Source: Synechococcus sp. PCC 6312
Lineage (GTDB): Bacteria; Cyanobacteriota; Cyanobacteriia; Thermosynechococcales; Thermosynechococcaceae
Length of the DNA stretch: 64,000 nucleotides
Direction of reading: 5' to 3'
NCBI RefSeq assembly: GCF_000316685.1
Contig: NC_019680.1
Location: forward strand, 3,605,407-3,669,406
The translations under genes were made by a program, and so were the position numbers. Below the pieces are notes generated by a model, which saw only the letters and a list, made by a program, of their open reading frames with translations, did not search any database and was not told the DNA's origin. Positions 26,412 through 34,280 of the stretch are shown here, piece after piece. How positions within the stretch are numbered: the first letter of the stretch is position 1; each line of letters opens with the position of its first letter.

Positions 26412-27272
26412 ATGGCCTTAGAACAATTGACCTCCGTGCCAGGCAATATTTTGGTTGTGGATGATACCCAAGAAAATCTGGAAGTCTTGAGTGCTTTGCT
26501 GGAGTTAGAGGGGTATGAGGTGCGGATGGCAATTAATGGGCAGATGGCCTTGATGGGTGTTGAGGCTGAACCGCCAGATTTAATTTTGTTGGACATTATG
26601 ATGCCGGATTTGGATGGCTATGAGGTTTGCCAGCGGCTGAAGAGTAATCCCAAAACTAAAGCTCTGCCCATCATTTTTATCAGTGCTTTGGATGATGTTT
26701 TTGATAAGGTTAAAGCGTTTCAGGCCGGTGCTGTTGATTACATCTCTAAGCCATTCCAGGCCGAAGAAGTTTTAGCGCGAGTCAAAAACCAACTGACGAT
26801 TGCCAATTTAGAAAAGAGTCTGCGCCACAAGAATGCTCTTCTCAATAGGCAAAATGAGCAACTCCATCAGGTTGTGGAAGAGCGGCGCGAGTTGGTCACT
26901 TCGTTGCAGGAGATGGAAGAAAAGTCACGGCAAATGTTTGACCAGGCCATTGTTGGCATTTATCAGCGTTCCCCGGCAGGCCGGTATTTCAAACTGAATG
27001 ATGCCTTAGCCCAAATATATGGCTATGCCTCGGCCCAAGACTGGCTGGATGATCCCCATGCCCATGAAAAACTGCCCTATGTGGATGATCAACAATGGCC
27101 CCGATTTCTGCAAATGGTGGATAAGCAGGGGTTTGTGAAAAATTTAGTCGGTCAGATCTATCGAGCTGATGGTACGCAAACCCGAATTTGTGAAAGTGCC
27201 CGCCCGGTGATTAGTCCTGAGGGACAACTGCTCTACTATGAAGGGTTTGTGTTTGAAATTCCGGTCAAGTAA
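26412..27272 (+). CDS. Response regulator with receiver, coiled-coil and PAS domains
   Basis: A 286-residue signalling protein. Residues 12-128 are a receiver domain with the acidic pair DD (17-18), phosphoacceptor Asp61 in LLLDIMMPDLDGY, Ser/Thr in FISAL and Lys in YISKPFQ. A coiled coil follows (about 128-175), then a PAS domain (about 176-282) with GIYQRSPAGRYFKLNDALA and GYASAQDW. No kinase, cyclase or DNA-binding output follows; the protein stops after the PAS domain, whereas many relatives continue into a histidine kinase or GGDEF. It may act by protein contact or may be a trimmed gene. It lies about 20 bases ahead of glcE but no functional link is evident. Confidence 0.88.
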   Translation: MALEQLTSVPGNILVVDDTQENLEVLSALLELEGYEVRMAINGQMALMGVEAEPPDLILLDIMMPDLDGYEVCQRLKSNPKTKALPIIFISALDDVFDKVKAFQAGAVDYISKPFQAEEVLARVKNQLTIANLEKSLRHKNALLNRQNEQLHQVVEERRELVTSLQEMEEKSRQMFDQAIVGIYQRSPAGRYFKLNDALAQIYGYASAQDWLDDPHAHEKLPYVDDQQWPRFLQMVDKQGFVKNLVGQIYRADGTQTRICESARPVISPEGQLLYYEGFVFEIPVK

Positions 27273-27291
27273 TTTTGGGTTTAGCCGAGTA

Positions 27292-28602
27292 ATGACCGTT
27301 ATTTCTCCCCAATCAATCATTGATACTCTCGGAACTATTGTCGGGCGTGAGAGCATCCAGGCCTGGGCAGAGCATCCTGCAAAGTCCATTTGGCAACGAG
27401 CATTATCTCCAGATACACACCCTGTCGCAGTAGTTTATCCGGCATCAGTGGCCCAAATCCAAGCGATCATGCAGGCCGCATCCAGTCAAGGCTGGCGAGT
27501 CTTACCCCTAGGCAGTGGAACTAAGTTGGCCTGGGGCGGATTAGGGATTGCCGATATTTTGCTGAGTACGGCCCACTTAACCCAACTGATTGATCATGCC
27601 GCGGCGGATATGACCGTCACAGCCCAGGCCGGGATCAGCTTCCAGTCCCTCCAAGATCAACTCAAAGCCGAACAGCAATTTATTCCCCTGAATCCGATCC
27701 AGCCTGACCAGGCCACTCTGGGGGGAATTGCCTCAACCCGAGATACAGGCTCGCTGCGGCATCGGTATGGCACGATTCGAGATCTGTGCTTGGGGATGCA
27801 GTTTGTCCGGGCTGATGGCACGTTGGTCAAGTCCGGGGGGCGAGTGGTTAAAAATGTGGCTGGGTATGACCTCCATAAAGTGCTAATCGGGGCCTGGGGC
27901 ACATTGGGGATCATCACCGAATTAACGTTGCGGGTCTATCCTCTGCCGGAACACAGTCAAACCTGGCTCATGGGTGGGGCCTCTGATCGATTGGCCCAAC
28001 TGCTGCCGGATTTACGCGGTAATAGTCTAATGCCGACTTGTCTAGATTTGCTCTCTCCCGATTGGCTGACATCAACGCATTTACAGGGCGACTTGGGCTT
28101 ACGGGTGCAGTTTCAAGGCTTTAGGCCAGCGGTACAAGTGCAAGGGAAACGCCTCAAGCAGTTAGCTCAACAGGCCGGGGTACAGATTACGGAAATTCCC
28201 CAACCATTAGCGGGCCTGGGGGCTGGGAATTTGGGGGCCGGGGGGCTGCGAGCCAAGTTTGGTCTCTTACCCGATCAAGGGGTGTTAGGTCTGAACATGA
28301 TCTTGGCTGAGATTACTAAACTAGGCCTGGGTGGTTCCCTCGTGTTCCATTGGGGGGCCGGGATTGGGGAAATGCAACTGTTGGGGGATGAACCCGCTTT
28401 AGCCAAAATTGTCACTATTATTCGTCCTCTCTGCCAGGCCCGCGGGGGATTTTTCACCGTCTTAGATGCGCCCTTAGCCCTCAAGCAAAGCCTGGATCTA
28501 TGGGGCTACACCGGGAATGCAATGGCACTCATGGGAACAATTAAGCAACAATTTGATCCCAAGGGCCTGTTGAGTCCGCAACGTTTTGTCGGAGGGATTT
28601 AA
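27292..28602 (+). CDS. glcE: Glycolate dehydrogenase FAD-binding subunit GlcE-like
   Basis: A 436-residue FAD-binding oxidoreductase subunit of the GlcD/GlcE type. The FAD-binding PCMH domain is at about residues 40-225, with VYPASVAQIQAIM, the LPLGSGTKL dinucleotide loop, LGGIASTRDTGSLRHRYG and VKNVAGYDLHKV. It partners an iron-sulfur GlcF to oxidise glycolate to glyoxylate in photorespiration, feeding electrons to the quinone pool. The gene directly precedes glcF and their codons overlap by one base (TAATG). No glcD lies nearby; cyanobacterial GlcD is often encoded apart. The ATG at 27292 is used because 18 upstream codons overlap the preceding PAS gene. Other acceptors (such as D-lactate) cannot be excluded. 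Confidence 0.85.
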   Translation: MTVISPQSIIDTLGTIVGRESIQAWAEHPAKSIWQRALSPDTHPVAVVYPASVAQIQAIMQAASSQGWRVLPLGSGTKLAWGGLGIADILLSTAHLTQLIDHAAADMTVTAQAGISFQSLQDQLKAEQQFIPLNPIQPDQATLGGIASTRDTGSLRHRYGTIRDLCLGMQFVRADGTLVKSGGRVVKNVAGYDLHKVLIGAWGTLGIITELTLRVYPLPEHSQTWLMGGASDRLAQLLPDLRGNSLMPTCLDLLSPDWLTSTHLQGDLGLRVQFQGFRPAVQVQGKRLKQLAQQAGVQITEIPQPLAGLGAGNLGAGGLRAKFGLLPDQGVLGLNMILAEITKLGLGGSLVFHWGAGIGEMQLLGDEPALAKIVTIIRPLCQARGGFFTVLDAPLALKQSLDLWGYTGNAMALMGTIKQQFDPKGLLSPQRFVGGI

Positions 28603-29963
28603 TGTCAGAGTTGCCAGCCTCATTACCCGTATCAGCGGCCACCTATCCTCCCTTCCTTGGCTTTGATAACCAATCACCCCCGGATCCGAAGCTGATTGAT
28701 ACCTGTGTCCACTGTGGGTTTTGTTTAGCCACCTGTCCCAGTTACCGAGTGATTGGCAAGGAAACCGACTCTCCGCGGGGGCGGATTTACTTAATGGATG
28801 GGATCAACACCGCCAAAGTCCCCCTTTCACCAGCAACCGTCCAACATTTTGACTCCTGTTTAGGCTGTTTAGCCTGTGTCACGACTTGCCCCTCGGGGGT
28901 GGCCTATGACCAGTTAATTGCCGCCACTCGTCCCCAAATTGAACGGAATCACAAACGGTCTTTAGGAGAGCAACTCTTACGGACGCTGATCTTCACTACA
29001 TTTCCCTATCCCCAGCGTTTACGGGTCTTGTTGGCTCCCCTCTGGCTCTATCAAAAAATGGGGATACAAACCCTTTGGCGGCGGTCTCCTTTAGCGAAAC
29101 TGTTACCTAAATCCCTCGGGGCGATGGAAAAAATGTTGCCCCCGATTCCCCCCCAGGCCTGGCAGGATAAATTTCCAACTGTGATTCCAGCCCAAGGGAC
29201 AAAACGATTTCGAGTCGGGTTCATTCTCGGCTGTGTCCAACGGATTTTCTTGCCAGAAGTCAACGAAGCTACGGTGAGGGTCTTAACGGCCAATGGCTGT
29301 GAAGTCGTGATTCCCCCTAGCCAAGGCTGTTGCGCTGCTCTCTCCCACCACCAAGGCCAAGAAGCCCAGGCCCAAGCTCTTGCTCGCCAGATGATTGATA
29401 CCTTTGACCAGTGGGATTTAGATGCCGTGATTATTAACGCCTCGGGTTGCGGCCATACCCTGAAGGAATACGGACACTTACTAGCGGAAGACCCAGACTA
29501 CGCCACACCGGCTCAAGCCTTTGCCAGCAAAGTTAAAGATGTTCAAGAATTTCTCGCCAATGTGGGTTTAACCGCCCCCCTCCATCCCCTCCAAGAAGAT
29601 CCCCTGACACTGGTTTATCAAGATGCCTGTCACATGATTCATGGGCAAAAAATCAGCCTGCAACCCCGTCAGCTTTTACGGAAAATTCCTGGTGTGACCT
29701 TGCGCGAACCGATTGATGCGGCGTTATGTTGTGGGAGTGCCGGGGTTTATAACATTTTCCAGCCGGACGTGGCTGCGGAACTGGGCCGACAAAAAGTCAA
29801 AAACCTGACCCAAACCAAGGCAGACGTGATTGTCTCAGCTAATGTCGGTTGTACGTTGCAAATTCGCCAGTATCTTCCAGAGCAGCACCACACTATTCCC
29901 GTCTATCATCCGATGCAGCTTTTAGATTGGTCAATTCGCCAAGAACAGATTCCAGAGAATTAA
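28602..29963 (+). CDS. glcF: Glycolate dehydrogenase iron-sulfur subunit GlcF-like
   Basis: A 453-residue (Fe-S)-binding protein. Two ferredoxin-like CxxCxxCxxxCP clusters stand at CVHCGFCLATCPS (about 36-48) and CLGCLACVTTCPSG (about 90-103), each binding [4Fe-4S]. The C-terminal half carries two cysteine-rich CCG domains: QGCCAALSHHQGQ with NASGCGHTLKEYG, and DACHMIHGQ with LCCGSAGVYN. It transfers electrons from the flavin subunit to a quinone. It overlaps glcE by one base and should be translated with it. Its stop directly abuts the stop of the convergent Uma2 gene with no spacer. Confidence 0.92.
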   Translation: MSELPASLPVSAATYPPFLGFDNQSPPDPKLIDTCVHCGFCLATCPSYRVIGKETDSPRGRIYLMDGINTAKVPLSPATVQHFDSCLGCLACVTTCPSGVAYDQLIAATRPQIERNHKRSLGEQLLRTLIFTTFPYPQRLRVLLAPLWLYQKMGIQTLWRRSPLAKLLPKSLGAMEKMLPPIPPQAWQDKFPTVIPAQGTKRFRVGFILGCVQRIFLPEVNEATVRVLTANGCEVVIPPSQGCCAALSHHQGQEAQAQALARQMIDTFDQWDLDAVIINASGCGHTLKEYGHLLAEDPDYATPAQAFASKVKDVQEFLANVGLTAPLHPLQEDPLTLVYQDACHMIHGQKISLQPRQLLRKIPGVTLREPIDAALCCGSAGVYNIFQPDVAAELGRQKVKNLTQTKADVIVSANVGCTLQIRQYLPEQHHTIPVYHPMQLLDWSIRQEQIPEN

Positions 29964-30659
29964 TTAAGGTTCAACCCCAGCCTTGCGCAGAAGTTCCAGT
30001 AACCGCAGGTTTTCCGCCTCGGCCTGGTCTGCCCGTTGTTTTTCCAAGTCAGCCCGCTCTTGGGCTAGAATTAATGACATTTGGGCCGCCTCTGCTTGTT
30101 TGGCCAGTTCAATCGTGGACAAAAAAGGTTTTCCATCCGGGTAATAGACCTTGAGCAATTCTGGTGTCCAAGCAAAGCGAATCCCTAAACGGGGGCTAGT
30201 CCAGGCCTCGATTTCTTCAATCAATTCCAGTTTGTCCTCAACCCGCTCCAGGCCAGTGAGTTCATGGCGATCCGGATCATAGATGTAATATTCTTCCACG
30301 CCGTATCGCTCATAAAACTGGAGTTTTTTGGTCATTTCTTTGAGCGTATTCCCCGGCGACAAAATCTCAAACACGACTTGGGGCGCAATATTATTCTCTT
30401 GCCACTGGCGATAGGAACCCCTGTCTCCTTTAGGACGACCCAAGGCCACTAAGACATCGGGGGCAATCCGAATATCGGGCCGACCTTCGACGGGATACCA
30501 GAGTAAGTCACCCCCCACAAAGACATTAGGATCATTGGCAAACAAACATTCCAGATTTTCTTTGATCAGGACAATCCAGTTAAATTGCTTGGTGTTGTCA
30601 GCCATCGGTTGCCCGTCACTATCGGGGTAGATAATGTCCGGTTGGGTTGCCAGTGTCAT
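29964..30659 (-). CDS. Uma2 family endonuclease-like protein, intact
   Basis: A 231-residue Uma2/DUF820 protein, complete unlike the copy at 25883. The fold's acidic sites are visible in GRPDIRIAPDVLV and VVFEILSPGNT, followed by KLQFYERYGVEEYYIYDPDRHEL, and the C-terminal 50 residues form a Glu/Gln/Ala-rich coiled coil (AQERADLEKQRADQAEAENLRL). The family resembles restriction-like PD-(D/E)XK nucleases, but no physiological role is established. I choose ATG at 30659, with GGTGG a few bases upstream; GTG at 30668 would add three residues. It is convergent with glcF, the stops adjoining. Cyanobacterial genomes carry tens of such genes, often spread as single copies. Confidence 0.85.
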   Translation of the reverse strand: MTLATQPDIIYPDSDGQPMADNTKQFNWIVLIKENLECLFANDPNVFVGGDLLWYPVEGRPDIRIAPDVLVALGRPKGDRGSYRQWQENNIAPQVVFEILSPGNTLKEMTKKLQFYERYGVEEYYIYDPDRHELTGLERVEDKLELIEEIEAWTSPRLGIRFAWTPELLKVYYPDGKPFLSTIELAKQAEAAQMSLILAQERADLEKQRADQAEAENLRLLELLRKAGVEP

Positions 30660-30857
30660 GATGTCCACCCAGTCAGGGTTAGTTTTATTTTAACCAAGCC
30701 AAGTTCTCCACAAGTGGCCTGGGACAGTTACAAAAGCTTAACAGGGGCCTTGTGCATACTCCTGCATAATCCAGAGGAGCGGAACGGTATCACCAATAGG
30801 TCAGTTGTAATGTGTCAATTTGCCTTGGACTAACCCTTGAGTTTGTTGAGCGAGATT

Positions 30858-31598
30858 ATGGTCAAAACGGCAGTTTTACCCCCTTTAATGGAATATACTC
30901 ATCCCTTGGTACAGCCCCTCCTCAAGCTGAGTGACCAGGCCCTTGTGGAATCTTTTCAACAGCAGTTACAACAAGGCCGCTATTTTGTGGCGATTTTTGC
31001 CCGCTATGCGCCTTTGGTTTATAGTGTCCTCTCCCACCACGCCCGCAGCCAAGTCCAAATTGATTTCTTGTACGCCAAAACCTGGCAAACCATTTTCGTT
31101 AGTTTACACGCCGTCAAGTTTACCGAAGCGGGGGTATTGATGGCCGATGAAGATCAAGCTCCTGTCCCCACATTCCGGGCCTGGGTATTAAATCAAGTGG
31201 CCGCCTGTGTCCATAGCCCAGTGCCTCCCATTGAGTCTATTTCCTATACCCTCCAAGTCGCTTCCCCCCCATTTTGGTGTTATTTGGAAGCAGCCCTAGC
31301 CTACCTACCCGCCCTAACTCGCCTAATTTTGGTGACAACACAGACCTTTCACTGGAATACGGAGCGATTGATTGCCTTTCTTGAGGCCGAAGACCAACCC
31401 ATCACTCTCGGAGAAATTTCCCAGCATCTCCAAAATGGCTACCAACTGTTACGGGATTGCCTGCCCGGTGATGTGCAAACGATTTACCTCAGCCAGATTG
31501 CCCCCGCTAGAACCACAGTCAGCCAGGACTTCCATGCGGATTTAGATCGTTTGGCCAACAATCTATTTGCCGAGGAAACCTTACCCATTCCCGCTTAG
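30858..31598 (+). CDS. Sigma-70-like (ECF-type) cyanobacterial protein
   Basis: A 246-residue protein that resembles a divergent sigma factor. An N-terminal segment (QALVESFQQQLQQGRYFVAIFARYAPLVY) fits region 2.1-2.2. A C-terminal helix-turn-helix-like part (ITLGEISQHLQNGYQLLRDCLP) fits region 4.2, where ITLGEISQ matches a typical sigma-4 recognition entry. The middle region contains SYTLQVASPPFWCYLEAALAYLP, less typical of true sigma factors. No DNA or polymerase contact residues can be confirmed from sequence alone. Cyanobacteria commonly carry such lone sigma-like proteins. The ATG at 30858 is used; a TTG at 30837 would extend it. Its stop overlaps that of the convergent hydrolase. Confidence 0.6.
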   Translation: MVKTAVLPPLMEYTHPLVQPLLKLSDQALVESFQQQLQQGRYFVAIFARYAPLVYSVLSHHARSQVQIDFLYAKTWQTIFVSLHAVKFTEAGVLMADEDQAPVPTFRAWVLNQVAACVHSPVPPIESISYTLQVASPPFWCYLEAALAYLPALTRLILVTTQTFHWNTERLIAFLEAEDQPITLGEISQHLQNGYQLLRDCLPGDVQTIYLSQIAPARTTVSQDFHADLDRLANNLFAEETLPIPA

Positions 31599-32416
31599 GG
31601 TTTACTCCCCTCCCCCTTGAGGGACTCCAGAAAAGCCAACATTGCGCCTGTAACCAATTGGGACGACTCAATGATAGAACCATGGCCGGTTTCAGGTAGG
31701 ACTGCAAACTGGGCCTGGGGGATCCCTTGGGCTAGCTGGTGGGCAAATTTGATGGGCGTGATCAAGTCCTGATCTCCGTGGAGAATTAAGGTGGGGCAGT
31801 GAATTGAGACTAGGCGGCTAATGGTGTTGCTCTGGATGATCGCCTGGCTTTGGTGAGCTAATTCCTGGGGTGAAGGTAAGTTTGGGATGGAGTCAATGCC
31901 CTGGAAAATCTGGTTAATGGCCTGGGGAGTGGCAAAAAACCGCTGACTAAATAACCAATGGACTAGAGACTTCAGGTAAAACCGCATCTCAAGCCGTGTT
32001 GCTAAATCACCCAATAATTGCATCAGGGCCTGGAATTTCGGATCCGGCATGGCCCAAGTTGCCAATAAAATCAGGCTTTTGACTTTTTCAGGGGCCAGAA
32101 ATACCAGTTCTTGGGCAATTTGCCCCCCCAAGGAATGCCCCGCCACATGAACCGCATTAATGCCTAAATGCTCTAAAAGCACGGCAATATCTTGGGCGAG
32201 ATCGGTAACACGGTATTCATGTTCAGAAGTGGAACTCTGCCCAATGCCCCGATTATCCAAGCGTAAGATTCGGTAATCTTGAATTAACTCCGGCAGCATC
32301 AATGCCCAAGTCGAGGTGTCGCTAGCAAAGCCTGGAATTAAAAGAAGCCAATCTCCTGCGTGATTACCTGATACGGTGTAGTACAGTTCAGCCTGACCGA
32401 TTAAGAATTTAGGCAT
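31595..32416 (-). CDS. Alpha/beta-fold hydrolase
   Basis: A 273-residue alpha/beta hydrolase. The catalytic triad is clear: Ser in the nucleophile elbow GHSLGG, Asp in LHGDQDLITP and His in ETGHGSIIE. The oxyanion region is LLLIPGFASD, and a mobile cap is formed by residues about 130-190 (LKSLVHWLFSQRFF). The likely substrate is a small ester or carbon-carbon bond, not predictable from sequence. An open frame continues upstream to 32602, but that part overlaps minC on the same strand and shows no hydrolase similarity. The only ATG after minC is at 32416. No Shine-Dalgarno is seen, so translation may be leader-independent or coupled to minC, whose stop is 82 bases away. Confidence 0.85.
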   Translation of the reverse strand: MPKFLIGQAELYYTVSGNHAGDWLLLIPGFASDTSTWALMLPELIQDYRILRLDNRGIGQSSTSEHEYRVTDLAQDIAVLLEHLGINAVHVAGHSLGGQIAQELVFLAPEKVKSLILLATWAMPDPKFQALMQLLGDLATRLEMRFYLKSLVHWLFSQRFFATPQAINQIFQGIDSIPNLPSPQELAHQSQAIIQSNTISRLVSIHCPTLILHGDQDLITPIKFAHQLAQGIPQAQFAVLPETGHGSIIESSQLVTGAMLAFLESLKGEGSKP

Positions 32417-32498
32417 GGTGGAGTTGTAAGCATCTATCTGAGTCGGCTCAGAAATAACCGTTGCGTTTGAGGATTGGCTAATGAGGACGGGTTTTTCC

Positions 32499-33335
32499 TT
32501 AGGCAAGGTGAAGGTGGCCGACTGGGGCAATCTGGATCCCGTTGGGGGTGGCATAGGCAACTTCTGGATAGAAACCCTTGGGAGGAGTCGGGCTACGGGC
32601 AATTAAGTCAGCAATTCGCAATTGAGTGGCGGCTAAGTACAGTCCCATAATCCGGGCTGATAAATTCCCACCTGCTCCAGCATGAACAACCCCACGAATG
32701 CGGCCCCAGACTAAAATATCTCCACCAGCAATAATGGTGCTGCCTGGGTTCAAATCACCAACGAGAATGACCGAGCCAGCATGACAAATTTCATTGCCAG
32801 ATCGCAGAGTTGTTTGCAGATAGAGAGGGCTAGCGGTGGGGGCCGCCTCTGTAGGGCTTGCTTCGCTATCAGGAAAGGGGGGGATGAAGAGAGTTTGTTC
32901 AACGCTGTAACCGAGGGTGGCGGCGGCAATGGCGGTTTGACGACGACTGGTGCAAATTCTTTGTACGTTAATGTGGACAGGGTGAAAAGCTTCCGCGAGT
33001 TGTTGGAGTTGGCGTTGGTCGAGGAGGCGATTCCCGACGCGCACTTCCATATGGGTTTGGGGAGACCAAAATGGAGACCGGGCTTGAAGATGGAGTTGCA
33101 ATTGTTGCCAAACCGCTTCCCAGTCTCCAGGCATTTCCGGCGGTAGTTGGAGAATGAGTTGCCCCGCTTGACTGTAGAGATTGATGCCAAAATCTGTGAT
33201 GTTCGCAACGGGTTGGCTGGGTTCCAGTTCTGGTAATTCTTCAGCTAAGGCAGGCGATTCAGAGGCAGTGGGGGTGGTTTGAGCAGGGAGATCGCTGGTC
33301 TTGGTCTCTCCAGGATTTTGCTCCATAGCTGTCAT
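32499..33335 (-). CDS. minC: Septum site-determining protein MinC
   Basis: MinC blocks FtsZ ring assembly away from mid-cell. The 278-residue protein has a Pro/Glu-rich N-terminal extension (about 1-45) and an N-terminal FtsZ-inhibiting domain (about 48-135). The C-terminal right-handed beta-helix is well conserved: SVILVGDLNPGSTIIAGGDILVWGRIRGVVHAG. minD and minE are not in this window, whereas many cyanobacteria encode minC-minD-minE together. Instead minC follows an exported NTF2-like gene with an ATGA overlap at 33332-33335 and precedes a hydrolase. The overlap supports the first ATG. C-terminal length is normal, so the gene appears intact. Confidence 0.9.
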   Translation of the reverse strand: MTAMEQNPGETKTSDLPAQTTPTASESPALAEELPELEPSQPVANITDFGINLYSQAGQLILQLPPEMPGDWEAVWQQLQLHLQARSPFWSPQTHMEVRVGNRLLDQRQLQQLAEAFHPVHINVQRICTSRRQTAIAAATLGYSVEQTLFIPPFPDSEASPTEAAPTASPLYLQTTLRSGNEICHAGSVILVGDLNPGSTIIAGGDILVWGRIRGVVHAGAGGNLSARIMGLYLAATQLRIADLIARSPTPPKGFYPEVAYATPNGIQIAPVGHLHLA

Positions 33336-34120
33336 GGTTGACCAATCCGTAGCCGTTGGGTCACGAGGATCTTACCTGTATCCCGAATTAGGGCGATGGA
33401 TATCCACTGGCTCCCGGCCTGGTTGGGGGCCCGGCCAATTTTAAATAACCCGCCCGCTGGCAATAACTCTAGTTTCAAGGGAGGAGATTTGAGGTAAGTT
33501 TCTGGGGTGATGGGTTGAACGGTAGCGGTTCCTAAGAGGAGGGATTCACCTAGGGGTTCTTGAACAATGACATCTAAGTTGTAATCTTGACCGAGCTTGA
33601 CGGCAGTGGGGAGATTAAATTGGACTGTGGGTGGAGCCGAGCCAGAGGTCATCTTGGTCTGCTCAGAGGTAATGTCCTGCCAGGTAATTTGCCCGTTGAC
33701 AATTTTTTGCCGACTGCTCAGGTTAGATTCAAGGGTTAGGGGTTGCTCTTGAAACTGACCTTTGCCGTTAATGGTGGTAGTGAGTTCAACGTCCCAGCCT
33801 GTGGCATTACGTTTCCAACGATTGACGGTGGTGCGATAGGTCAGGGTAGGATACTCTTCCCAAAGGCGTTTAATGACTTTCTCAAGTATTTCCCGATTCA
33901 GACCATCCGTAGAGCTAAAACTGGGGGCATAAAACTCTAAAAGTGCTGCCAAATCCCGTTGATTAGCCGCAGTATCAATTTTCTGAATGAGGGACTGGAG
34001 TTCTGTGGGGACGGCTGGGCGAGAAACATTTCCCTGGGCCTGGGCTGTGAGATCAGCGATTCCAGCGCTACTGGTGGCTAGGGTCAACACTAAGAGAGCA
34101 GATAAATAAGAACGGGTCAT
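33332..34120 (-). CDS. Exported NTF2-like protein upstream of minC
   Basis: A 262-residue protein with a signal peptide (MTRSYLSALLVLTLATSSAG, cleavage likely near AQAQG at residue 29). About residues 38-150 resemble an NTF2/SnoaL-like fold used for small-molecule binding or, rarely, catalysis: LIQKIDTAANQRDLAALLEFYAPSF then GLNREILEKVIKRLWEEYPTLTYR. A Pro/Leu-rich beta segment follows (about 165-262). No catalytic residues can be pointed out. It is translated with minC through a four-base overlap. A role in the periplasm or thylakoid lumen is inferred from the signal peptide only; a link to division is suggested by position alone. Confidence 0.7.
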   Translation of the reverse strand: MTRSYLSALLVLTLATSSAGIADLTAQAQGNVSRPAVPTELQSLIQKIDTAANQRDLAALLEFYAPSFSSTDGLNREILEKVIKRLWEEYPTLTYRTTVNRWKRNATGWDVELTTTINGKGQFQEQPLTLESNLSSRQKIVNGQITWQDITSEQTKMTSGSAPPTVQFNLPTAVKLGQDYNLDVIVQEPLGESLLLGTATVQPITPETYLKSPPLKLELLPAGGLFKIGRAPNQAGSQWISIALIRDTGKILVTQRLRIGQP

Positions 34121-34280
34121 TCTATGCCTCAGCCAAGAGAAGATGAAAATTCACGGAAACGCGCAATTTTACTTATGCTTTATGATACTCCCCGGCCCCA
34201 GGCCTGGTGATATTGAGCCTGTAAAAATCTCCTCGGTGAAGTAAGGGTGGGCGTAATCTAAGTCTGAACCAGGCCATTGG

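Noticed and set aside
32417-32602. N-terminal extension of the hydrolase frame upstream of 32416
   Set aside because: It overlaps minC on the same strand in another frame and has no hydrolase similarity; the fold starts right after 32416.
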